This document shows positions 10,681-21,653 of a stretch of 64,000 nt of DNA, piece after piece (the first letter of the stretch is position 1; each line of letters starts with the position of its first letter). Both the position numbers and the translations under genes were made by a program. The notes beneath the pieces are model-generated. The model made no database searches. It worked only from the letters and a program-made list of their open reading frames with translations, and had not been told where the DNA came from. The stretch comes from Chlorops oryzae (taxonomy: Eukaryota > Arthropoda > Insecta > Diptera > Chloropidae), in the NCBI GenBank assembly GCA_020466095.1, contig CM035806.1:4263363-4327362 (forward strand), given 5' to 3'.

Positions 10681-13225
10681 TCTGAGTATGTATTCAAAAT
10701 GATTAGAGAAAAACAAAAACGAAATATATTTCGATTGTGAGAAAGCGAAATAAAACTATTTCTTCTTTATAAACATAAAAACAGTTTATTAAATAAAAAA
10801 AAAAAAAAAAGAAAGAAAAAAAAAACCAAAAACAATAGACGGACCTTCAAATTATTTACAATTTCAACTGTGTTTACTTAATTAGAATTTTTATTTTTAG
10901 GTAAATATGTAAATTGATTGTTCATAAAATTGATTTTTGAAAATATAAGTGAAATTGTTGTATGTTATGTGGCAAAAAACGAAGGAGAAAATCAATTACC
11001 TGAATTTTAAGCGAATTTTGTTTATTTTCATTCTAGGACATTCACATGCGCTCGCGAAATTCTTGTAGCCATTTAAGTGAATTTAAGAAAGCCCTCTCAT
11101 AAGTGAAATGAACTAGAAAATGGAGTTGTTGATTGATATTTGTGGAAAAAATAATAGCAAAAGAAACAACAATTCATTGAAGAAGTGGCTGCAAAAATTT
11201 TTGGAATTTCTGCAATAAGTTTATAAAAATTCATTTTCGAGTTATATAATCGAAATCCACACTATAGAGAAAATATATATATTGGCATATTTTACATAAA
11301 TGGTGAAAAACCTTAATGGATTGATTTTTGAGAAATGTGCTTACATATGTCTGTGAAGTTGTCAAGAAAATTCTTTGTAAAAATATTTTTACAATACATT
11401 TGAATAGTTAATAGTGTTGTAAAATATTAATATATATTTATAAATGTTTCACCAATAATATACTCATATTGTATTGAGAGAGAGAGTAGTGACGCTCGAG
11501 CAGGTTTCAAAACCTGAAAGTATAGAGCAGATTCAAATAAAACATTTATATGGTTATATATATAGAATTTATATATGAATAAGATTGGTTGTCAAAATCA
11601 TTTTTCAATTTGTTGTTTTTTTGTTATTTTAAGAACATACACCAAGGACTCATTTACCTTTCAATGAACTAAAAAATTGGAATTTTTCTCACAACAAAGG
11701 AGATGAAAAAAAATTATACTAAATAAGAGCCGAAAGCCCCGTAGCTAGTGCTCTCGTTAAATTTATGCAATAATTTACTATTGCTTAAATAAATAAATAA
11801 TAGTAGTAATATACAAAAATAATGGAAATAAAAAACAAAATGGTTTTGGTTTTGAAAATAATCCATCTTTGTAAAATTAAAAAAAAAATTTTTTTTTATT
11901 TTTTTTTATGAAGGAATTACGCTTGCAATAAAACATTTTTTAATATTTTTACACAATCCATATTGACTGTCAAATGTATGTAATTTCTTCTATATTTTAA
12001 TATTGTCGTTTCCTAAGAGTTTTTAAAGGCACCCCACCACTTGAATAAATTTTGATTTTGAAATGAATAATTCTATTCTAACCTGAAATGAGTGGCCAAC
12101 GATATGTTGCTTTCGTTCCTGGAACAGATTCGAAACTATCTGAATTGAAGTTAAGTAAAATTGTTATTTTTTACCATCTCCATATTTCATTTTTTGAATT
12201 ATTATTTGGGCTTTTTGGTCTCTCATTTTTCGCTTATAGTGAAAAATGTAATTTTTGGCAATTGAAAAAATTTAATTTTTCATAAATTGCCGAGAAGTGT
12301 GGAAAGCCGATACGACCGGTTTCGAACCTAGCTTACAGGTTCATCATCAGGTATCTTTAACCAACACCTTAGCCACTCTCTGACCACCTCAGCGATGTGA
12401 GGTATGAGGAAAATAAATAAAAAAAAAATTAGGCAATTCAAAAAGTATAAAATGAAATTTACCCTCGAGAGCCGTAGGGTAGTTTGTAACGGTTTGTGGA
12501 AATAATTCAGCAAGTTTTATTAATTTCGTTAAGGAGTTTTGTTTTTTCATCAGGGATCTTATATCTATTATTCGCCGTAGTATACTTTTGCAGATACACA
12601 TCGAAGATTGGCGCTGTTTTGTATATGTATATAGTTTATGTATTTTTCTTTTCTTCTTTATATAAAACTTCATTATGAACTTTGCAAATACAGTGCCCTA
12701 ACAGCTTTAATATATATTGTATTTTCACAAAAATGTATATATATATATGTATGTATATATATTATATAAATGTTTTTTATTTTTATTTAAAATTAATATT
12801 TACTCATAATCGTGTTTCTCTCGTTAACAGCTTATTGCATTTAAATGATGATCTTACCCACACCTTAGACGTTCATATTTCGATTTCATTTTTCAATTAT
12901 TTGCCGAGGCAGACTGTTTGTAGGGCTCAAGGATATTACTAGGCTGGAAGTAGATGCACATAATATGACAGAGTTCGTGTTTTTTTTTTTTTTTACATAT
13001 ACATATAAAAGAGTTTTCAAAAAAGGAAATCATTATGTTACCCATACAAAAGCAATGAAAATCTTACCATTTATATAAATGAACGAGTTAAAATATCAAT
13101 GAAGATTTTAGAGCAATAAACAATTTAGTAGGTGTACATTTAAAATGATTCAAATGGTGATAAATATATTGAATATTTCTCAAATTTTCTAGATGTACGA
13201 CAAATGCAAATCTACAACAGAGCGA

Positions 13226-13266
<41 letters not shown>

Positions 13267-13502
13267 CGTAGACACATATAAATTAAAAAAGATCTCATTG
13301 AAAATGAATAGCCAGAAAATGAAAAATTTGGCTTTGGAAAAATTCCATCTTTCGAAATAGTTAATAAAAAAAAAAATCATAGTTGGCCTATATTGGTCGG
13401 AAGAATATGTATACTTCGAAATGTCTACAGATAGTTATAAGCTTTGCAGACTTTTGTTAGGCCGCGTAGAGTTCTATTCTAAAGACGGTGTTCTCATTAC
13501 GT
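10681..13502. other. Gene-poor AT-rich spacer
   Basis: No domain-bearing frame was found. It contains a tRNA-like repeat at 12306-12385, several A/T homopolymers including a T run of over 30 bases near 13229-13262, and short dinucleotide repeats. Confidence 0.55.
12306..12385 (-). repeat. tRNA-like SINE head
   Basis: The minus strand shows an A-box-like TGGCTAAGGTGTTGG followed about 40 nt later by a B-box GGTTCGAAACC (plus-strand 12318-12328). This is the arrangement of a tRNA-derived Pol III promoter. No intact acceptor stem was found. Confidence 0.5.
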
Positions 13503-13950
13503 GCATATGGGCCAAAATTCTTTTTAATGCCTTCACTTCTGTCCCTGTCAATGAAAATCAGTTTTTCTGAAGGAGCAAACCATATTAATAAAAAAATAAT
13601 TTTAACAAAAAATTTATGAATAACGAAATAAAATACTCTAGTCGAATTGAAAAAAATCAATGATTAACAAAACTAAATTTTTTTCCTTCGCAAATTACGG
13701 TAACATTGTTGTCTTATCTTGTCTTGTCTTGCCAAACAAGACAACAATGTTACTGTAATTTGCGAGTAAACAAGATGGAAGTTGGTAATATTCGATTTTT
13801 TCCAATTGGACTAGAGTATTTTATTTCGTTATTCATAAATTTTTAGGTAAAATTTATTTGTTATTTATTTGATTTGCTCTTTTATGAACACTGATTTTCG
13901 TTGACAGAGACAGAAATTTAGGCATTAAAAAGAATTTTGGCCCATATATG
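13503..13950. repeat. ~450 bp near-palindrome (foldback/MITE-like)
   Basis: Sequence from 13503 towards 13720 is matched in reverse complement by 13735-13950. Examples are GGGCCAAAATTCTTTTTAAT, a long TTTATGAATAACGAAATAAA block, and CAAATTACGGTAACATTGTT near the centre. The spacer is only about 15 bp, with a TCTTGTCTTG repeat at the axis. Transcripts would form a long hairpin. It could be a MITE that is almost all inverted repeat, or a post-insertion inverted duplication. Confidence 0.75.
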
Positions 13951-14019
13951 TATATATGGAATTATGATCCGATGATGATATAAAAGACATCAAAACATGA
14001 GAAATTTATCTTTTGACCA

Positions 14020-14053
<34 letters not shown>

Positions 14054-14437
14054 TTCTTGTGTAGACACACTTTGTGAATTTAGTGATCGCTACAATGTTA
14101 GTGTATATGTACTCAAATTAATCGAAATAAATCAAGAAGTTAAATACCGATATATTAAATTATTCGATCATCTCTCTATGCGTTATGGAAACAAATTTGA
14201 TTTTTGACAATCATTTGTAACTTAACCTCATTGGAAGATTATGTCCTATTGTCCGCATCTGTACCAATACCTTGAGTAAAAACTCCACGAACCCTACACT
14301 TAAGAGGATAACCTAAAACAATTTCGTTTCGTTTCAATTCGATTCATTATTCAAAATTTAAAATATGTTTTATATACATAAGGCTCATTTTTTATTGTTT
14401 CCGTTTAGTTTTCCCGTTGCGATGCCTTTTCGAAGTA

Positions 14438-15133
14438 CAGTGGGGTCTCGTTATAAGTCGCCTCGTTATGCGTCGATTCGCACTTACGTCACGTATCAAT
14501 TAACACCCTGGTTCGCTATACGTCGCAAATGATTCGCAATTACGTCTAAAAGTTTGGGGGAACATTTTTTTCGTCTTTTGCACCCCCTAAGTGCCATCTC
14601 CAATGACGCGTCAGGTGCGTTCCGTCAATTGAGGCAAACACATGCAAGCAGCATATGGAAGCAGCTCAAATCAATTGCGTGCGTTGTTGTGGACGCAGCG
14701 TAAAACGTTCTGCATCCGACGAATAATTGGAAATCAGACATTAGAGCTGTGATGCCAGTTGTAGGGAATTTTCATTTTACAGTAGAACTTCCTTATAATG
14801 AAGTCGCACGGGACCAGAAAATCACTTCATTATATAGAAATTTCATTTTACAGAAATTATTAACACGTACACTGAAGAAAGTGGAACGAAAAAGCTGTGC
14901 GTTTGAAATTATTTCAGAGTAGAGAGAACTTCATTGTATAGACGACGTTCACTATACGAAAGTTCGACTGTATTGACTTTAAAAAAAAATTTGTGTATCA
15001 ATTTTTGAGATTTGAGGAACCAATTAGAAATTATTTCATACAATCATATGAAGAAAACTGATTCGTTATAAGTCGATTCGCTATACGTCGATTTTTTAGG
15101 AACGAGAAAACGACTTATAACGAGACCCCACTG
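14438..15133. mobile_element. pogo-like element, 696 bp, TA target site
   Basis: The outer ends CAGTGGGGTCTCGTTATAAG are perfect inverted repeats flanked by TA. Further copies of the CTCGTTAT(A/G)...CGTCGATTCGC motif lie inside each end as subterminal repeats. No transposase frame survives. A second pogo-like element is nested inside. Confidence 0.8.
14780..14970. mobile_element. pogo-like MITE nested inside 14438-15133
   Basis: This 191 bp unit starts CAGTAGAACTTCCTTATAATG and ends with the approximate complement (…TATACGAAAGTTCGACTG), with TA on both sides. The inner sequence repeats short CTTCATTATATAG-like blocks. Confidence 0.65.
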
Positions 15134-17045
15134 TATTTATCGAAATTATCGAATAAATTATGTATTAAATATTTTTCATAAAACAAAAACTTGTATTGGA
15201 AACAGTAACAAAGATTCCTAAATGTGTTAAAGAGGAGCTCAGGTCAAAAAAAAAAAATGTTCTCATATAAAATAGGGGATTTTTTGTTTGTTTGTTTGTT
15301 TGTTTTTGAAACTGAAGCAAATTTCCTCAAATACGCCAAGACGCTTGAAATGAACGAACGCCCAACTGTCAATCATGTTTAACGCATCATAATAATAATT
15401 ATAATAAATATAATATAAATATTACACAGTATACGGTTAAATACAATCGTTTAAGAGCGATATAATCATTTTAATAGATTTATAAATCATTTGAATGCAG
15501 GTATAATATATATTGCAATTTGCTAATATTGTAGAGTAAGTTCATACACATCATCTTACCAAGGGTATGGTTTGCACTTACTATGCGATTATTACGTGGA
15601 TTGGACGATCTGCTTCCGATCGATATGCTTCACAAGATCATGCTGTTGTTGGTTTGGATTGTGGTTTCCTTCCCTCTTTCGTTCTTTCGTTCTTTCTTTC
15701 TTGTTTTCTTGCTTTCCTGGTTACTTCGTCGAGTGGAATGCGCTTGTGCTACATAATATAAGATTTCTGATATTTTGTATGGATGTGCATGTTTTTAAAT
15801 AAGTATATAAATATTTAATATATGTAAGTGTATTTTTCACGCAACATTTTTTCTATAGTTTTATTAAACATCATCAAAGACGCAACGTAATAAAATGTAA
15901 TTCATTTAAAAATGTATATAAGTGCAAATTCCGAAACGAATGAACGTTGGAGTCATCAAAAATTTATAGGTCTATGAATTCTTACATTTAAAGTTAATTG
16001 TTAATCATTAATATATTTTTAAGTGATTTATTGGTAAATATACCCCTAGAAAGTATAACCTTTCTCATATTATTTCTATATATTCTACGGAAAATTTTGT
16101 TATTTATCCTTTTATTTTTTTATATTCTCGTTGTTATCTATCTTCTGCATATAAAAAACAACATTCGAATGCAAATATAAATTTTAAAATTTCCTCTTTT
16201 TTGGTAGAGAAAAAATAAAAGGAAAAAAAAAAAAAAAAACTTATTCAGTTTATGGAAGTAATGTAAAATTGATAGAAATTCCATTTAGATATCAATCGAA
16301 CACAGTTCTTACATCTTTATAATAACTAATGACCATCTAACTACCATCAATACCAGTTAATTAAAAAAAATTTCGTAATTAAAGTCAAACATGTCTCGGA
16401 GATGCAGAATATTAGGTACGTTTTTATATTCTTTTCTTTTTTATTTAAAAAACATTTTTTTTTTTTTTTTTTTTTTTCAAGTCTCCAACTATTACATTTT
16501 CCTCATGGATATATTGAACCCTTGGCAAAAGGACTTAATACTATAAGGGTTATAGTCTTCATGCCATTTTAAAATCTTTGAGGATTTAAACTTTCAAACG
16601 ATAGTCGTGATGAAAGATTAAAAACCAGTTTTGACTACTGCCAGCGAGAATTTTTTTCTTTAAATGCTGAAAAACAAATATACATATTTGGATTAGGTTA
16701 AACTGGCACGAAGACTAATAGAATATATTTCGAAGTTCTTAAACCGATATGAAGACTACGTCCTAAGTAAGATTTTCGGGAGATATTCCCACCGTGTACT
16801 TCTTGTAGCGCAACCCAAAATTCTGCGATGGATAAAGTAGTAACTCTTTTGAACTTCGACGGTGAACGAACTGTTTTTTTTTTTTTTTTTTTTTGTATGT
16901 AACCAGAACTATCTTTGCCCAGGGCCTCGCTACCAATAAATTATTCTTTTCATTATTTTAATAGGATGTAATTTGCAAGCTAGTTCTAAAAGCTTTCGAT
17001 TTGATTTGATTTCATTTGACGTGGGCATTTTGTAAGACATATATT
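15134..17045. other. Spacer, no gene recognised
   Basis: AT-rich, with a (TTTG)n run near 15285-15306 and a CTTT-rich run near 15670-15715. Frames here are low-complexity and lack domains. Confidence 0.5.
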
Positions 17046-17284
17046 CAGGGATGCCCACCACTACATTGAAAGCTTACGATAGTGTGTGTGTGCGCATTGC
17101 ACTGAAGAACGTTTTTCGCCTTTTTCAGTTCTCTCTTTTTGCTTCATCCGACATAGGTCTTGCTCGTTCGCTGCCTGATGTCAGACTAAACAGGTTTCGA
17201 TTTCTCAGCTTGCTTGTTGCCTTTTGTGTATGTACACAAGCATTTGCTCTCAATGCTCCGAAGCTTGCTCCGCGGGCATCCCTG
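17046..17284. mobile_element. hAT-type MITE with perfect 8 bp target duplication
   Basis: The element begins CAGGGATGCCC and ends GGGCATCCCTG. The 8 bp CATATATT stands immediately before and after it. A short CAGGG terminal repeat plus an 8 bp duplication is diagnostic of hAT elements. The 239 bp body has no transposase; the open frame across it is fortuitous. Confidence 0.85.
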
Positions 17285-18300
17285 CATATATTTAACAAAA
17301 AAAAAAAAAAAAAAAAAAAACAACAAAAAATCCTTAATAAGTCAAAAGTAATAATAAAAATAAAAACTTACTAGACTTTTAGATTAAATGTCAATCGAAT
17401 TTTTCATTTTATATTTGCATGAATATGCATACAAAAATAAACTTCGTAACTATCAAAATTTTATTTCTATCATTTTTATTATTAAAGCTAAATTTGTTAA
17501 AGTTCCCATGCGTAGTATTACGTTCACATTAGAAGTTAATACACATTCATTTTCTATAAAAACGGCCGTTTTTACTGGAAATTTCGTTTTCTAGCATTTC
17601 TTATTTTATATAATAAAATAAGCTATGAAACCGAATCTCTTTCAGAACTTTTTTTCGTTATGTTTTTGTTAGAAAAAATAAAAAAGATAAATGGATTAAA
17701 AAAACTAAAAAAAAAAAAAAAAAAATATTAAAATGATTTCATTTATAAAAATTGTAACTTTAAAGTTATATCTGATGATGATTTCAGTTGTCTACATAAG
17801 TAATTGTATTTCTTAAAAGCTACAATAAAAGATGTATTTATTTAATTGTTAAAGTTTTTGAATATAACTGTTTTTATGTATATCTGGGTTTTTTTTTTTT
17901 TTTTTTTTTTTTTGTTATCTTGTTTGCTTTTCTTTTAATGGTATGTCATAGAGAAATTGCGCACGCCGACGTTGAAAAAGTAACACACAAGTGATTGAGC
18001 GACCTCTGCAAAGAATTTTATATTGATATTTGTATATGTTTATGGTATATGTCTTATATAAAATATTGGTTAAATATGTTAAAATGATGGAATAAAACAA
18101 AAAGTAATATGGGAAGTTAGGTTATGTACATGAAAATATGTATAAAATTTTTTTTAAGCTAAGTTTTTGAAATTGAGGAAAAAAATGTTGATACATATTT
18201 GCCGAAGCATTTCAGAATTGCCACTACAAATTTTTAAATTTGAAATCGTAATCACAAAGTCGAGTATAAAACACACACGCATCTCAATTAATTTATGTAT

Positions 18301-18352
<52 letters not shown>

Positions 18353-18636
18353 AATATATGTTCGTTCAATTGATTAGCATATAAAAGGGTATATTGCATA
18401 AAAAATTTAATAAAATCATATTTTTCATAAAAGTATTGTTTATATATATATATATGTTCAGATATGTATATATTAAGGTATGTGTAAATAAGCATTGATA
18501 TTTGTGAAAGTTTTCTTTAGACACGCTAGCAACGATTCTATTATAGAAATATTTATGTGTGTATACATTTGTTCGTTTCTCACTCACCCGTCAGTCAGCC
18601 TTCTCAATTCGAATTTAAATTTGAATTTGGTGCGCT
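17285..18636. other. Psi 3' flank with TA microsatellite
   Basis: An AT-rich stretch containing a (TA)n tract at about 18297-18350 and shorter ATAT tracts near 18441-18456. The part next to 18637 is presumably Psi 3' UTR. No other gene is seen. Confidence 0.55.
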
Positions 18637-21615
18637 TTAATTTTTATCCGGCTTATTTCCTTTTGGTGGTTGTTGTTGCTGTTGTTGTTGTTGGGGCCCA
18701 TTGTTTGGCCCCGGTGGTTGTGGTGCGCCTGGATATCCACCCGGTGCACCATAACCACCGTAGCCTGGCTGTGGGTAGCCGCCAGCTGCTGCTGCTGCCG
18801 CTGCATAATATTGTGAATACTGCGCATATTGGCTAGGGGTCATACTTTGCGGATAACCATGTTGTTGCTGCTGTTGTGGTGGTTGGCCACCGCCAGGAGC
18901 AGCTGCTGGATTACCTACACCGGGTGCACCAGGAACTGATCCACTCGGGTTATTGCTTCCCACGCCCATCGCATTATTACTGACAGGAGCACTTCCGGCA
19001 CTTTGACCTCCTTGAGTTTGCTGAGAATATAAAAAAAAAAAAAAATGCCGGAAAAAAAGTTAAATATACATATATATACACATTTTTTTTTTTTTTTTTT
19101 TTTTTTATAATATTTTCGAGACCTTTAATACACGCACCTTCATTTGTTTCTCAATTGCTTCAGCTTCTTCGATTTTTCCTATACTACGATAATACTCTGC
19201 CCATTGAGCGCTGTAATCTTGAACAGAGCTACTTGCTGCCGCTGTTACTGCTGCTGGCGTTTGCTGCTGTTGCTGGGGCTGAACATGCGGCATGGCAACT
19301 GGTTGAGTTGGAGCTGCAACCGCTTGCTTAGCTTTCAACTGTTGTTCAATCATTTCAGCTTCACGATGCATGCCCATCGATCTAAATTGAGAGAAGCAAT
19401 AAATGTCATTCTTAGGAAAAAATTCAGAGCGTTCTTTCTAACTTGTAATATTCAATCCACTGTGCCGAATAGTCAGCTGCTTGTTGTCCAGCTGCAGCCG
19501 CTGGATTTTGACCCATAGCAGCCATTTGTTGTGACTGATCACCCCAACCTTGTTGACCATAACCACCCCATTGTTGTTGCTGGTAAGAGTTGGGATCATT
19601 TTGCATTTGATTTCCATAATTGCCTTGATTATGCTGCTGGTTGGGACCACCACCACTGATTGGCTTGCGCGAGAGAATCGTTAGCTCCATATTAATTTTT
19701 TCCGCTATCATTTGCCGTGCGGCCTCCACTTGTTCGGATGAACCTTTACATTTAAAAAGCTTCTCCGATGGTGGATTTACAGCATTGCGATCCATTTCGC
19801 AATAGGCTCCTGATTGCTGGTTAATTAACTTTATTGTTTCACCTCCACGTCCAATAACAATCTAAAGGATTATATTTTAATAATTGAACTTATCGTCTTT
19901 TGTTTTAAATGTAGATTTGTCTTTAAATTGGTAATTAACGTAGGGTTGCTTCATCGCCGTCTCTGAGCATATAAATCAGGGACGTGAACCGGTTTTGAAT
20001 CGGAAAACCGCTTTTATTTGCTGATGAACCGAACCATTAACCGAACCGGTTTTTTTTTTTTTTTTTACAAATGTTTGAACCGAACCGAACCCCTTTTTTT
20101 TGTAAAGGTTCAGGGTTTCATTTTTGCCTGCAACCATGCACAGTGGTCGCTCCCATAGGCCAAAAATAAAAAAATATTCGATATTCTTAAGAAATTAGTA
20201 TCGATACCATCTCTAATATAAGTAAGGTAATCACCACTAACTTTTGATTGTGCAAATTTTAACCCTATATGATAAAAAAAAAATGCGTTAGAATTGGGAA
20301 CACGTGTTAAAAAAATTTTTCAGATTGATAAATTCCCGAACCGAAACCCCGGTTCAAAGAAGTAGAAAAACCAGTTTGACGAACCAATCCAAAAATTCAA
20401 ACACGGTTCGAACCGCCGAACCGACCGAACCGGGCAAATTTTCCACCCGATAAAATCGTTCTGAGCGGAATATACTTACACCACACTTGGAGGCTGGAAC
20501 CATGAAAGTTATCTCTTCTCTTGGTGGTTGCTGTGCATGGTTAACACCATAACCGTAACCGTAATTAGAGTTGCTATTGTCATTTGAATTTCCTGGTCCA
20601 CCACCACCACCACCACCACCTCCACCATTTCGATTTCTTTGCTGTTTAAAGATAATTGTAATTTGTAATCATATTAAAGTTGAACTTAGCTTCCAAATTT
20701 CAGTTCTACCGACCATAACATTTTCAATAAGGCCATCAATTGTACGCTTTGCATCTTCCACTTGTTGTTTTGTTCCCTGTATAAGGCATCGTCGATCGCC
20801 TGGTTCATCATTTTTGCCTTGTATGAACTGCAATTTGCATCCACATTCCATTTGTATTTTACGTATCATATCACCACCTTTGCCAATAACAACGCCAACA
20901 GCAATTTTCGGCACAAAAACCTCGCATTGTTCGCCACCGCCGCCGTTTCCGAAATTATTATAATTCCCACCGCCGCCATTATTAGAGGCACCACCAGAGG
21001 TATTAAGGCTATTACGGTTTGATGGTTGCGATTGTGAGTCCTTTGCAGCTATCAATTCCAATACAAGCTGTTTCGCATGCTCAATTTTTTGTGGATCACC
21101 GGATATGCGTAGAGGTTTCTGTAAGATCGTCACATTTAATAATTCTGTTTTCCATAAAATTTAGTTCATACTTACAATCACTTCCTGATTGGGACCTTCC
21201 TGTATAATGACCATTTTGGCGCCAGTCTTCTCTTGGAGTTGTTTGATTGTATCTCCTCCTTTTCCAATGACCAATCCAACTTTTGTTCCGGGTATCATAA
21301 TCTCCTGATAGGGTGGATAACCTGTAGGACCTGGTGGAGGCATATTTATAGTGAGAACGACTTCTACATTTCCGCCACCGTTGCGATTCGCAAGCTGTTG
21401 CATCAATTCACGACCTTTCGTAACTGATTCGCGTGAGCCACGCAAAGTGCACACACGATCTACATAGGATTTTGAATTAAAGCACATTTGCAGGGTATGG
21501 CAAACATGATAAGTACAATAGTCGGCATAATTATTTTGACTAGAAAAAACGCAACGCTTCCTTTTTTCCCTTTAACTTTACGAATATTTCATAGAAAATT
21601 ATGATATTGTATATA

Positions 21616-21653
<38 letters not shown>

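Noticed and set aside
17051..17374. 107-codon plus-strand frame
   Set aside because: It lies inside and beyond a hAT MITE and has no conserved motif.
18495..18836. Plus-strand Val-rich frame overlapping the last Psi exon
   Set aside because: Antisense of Gln/Pro-rich Psi coding sequence.
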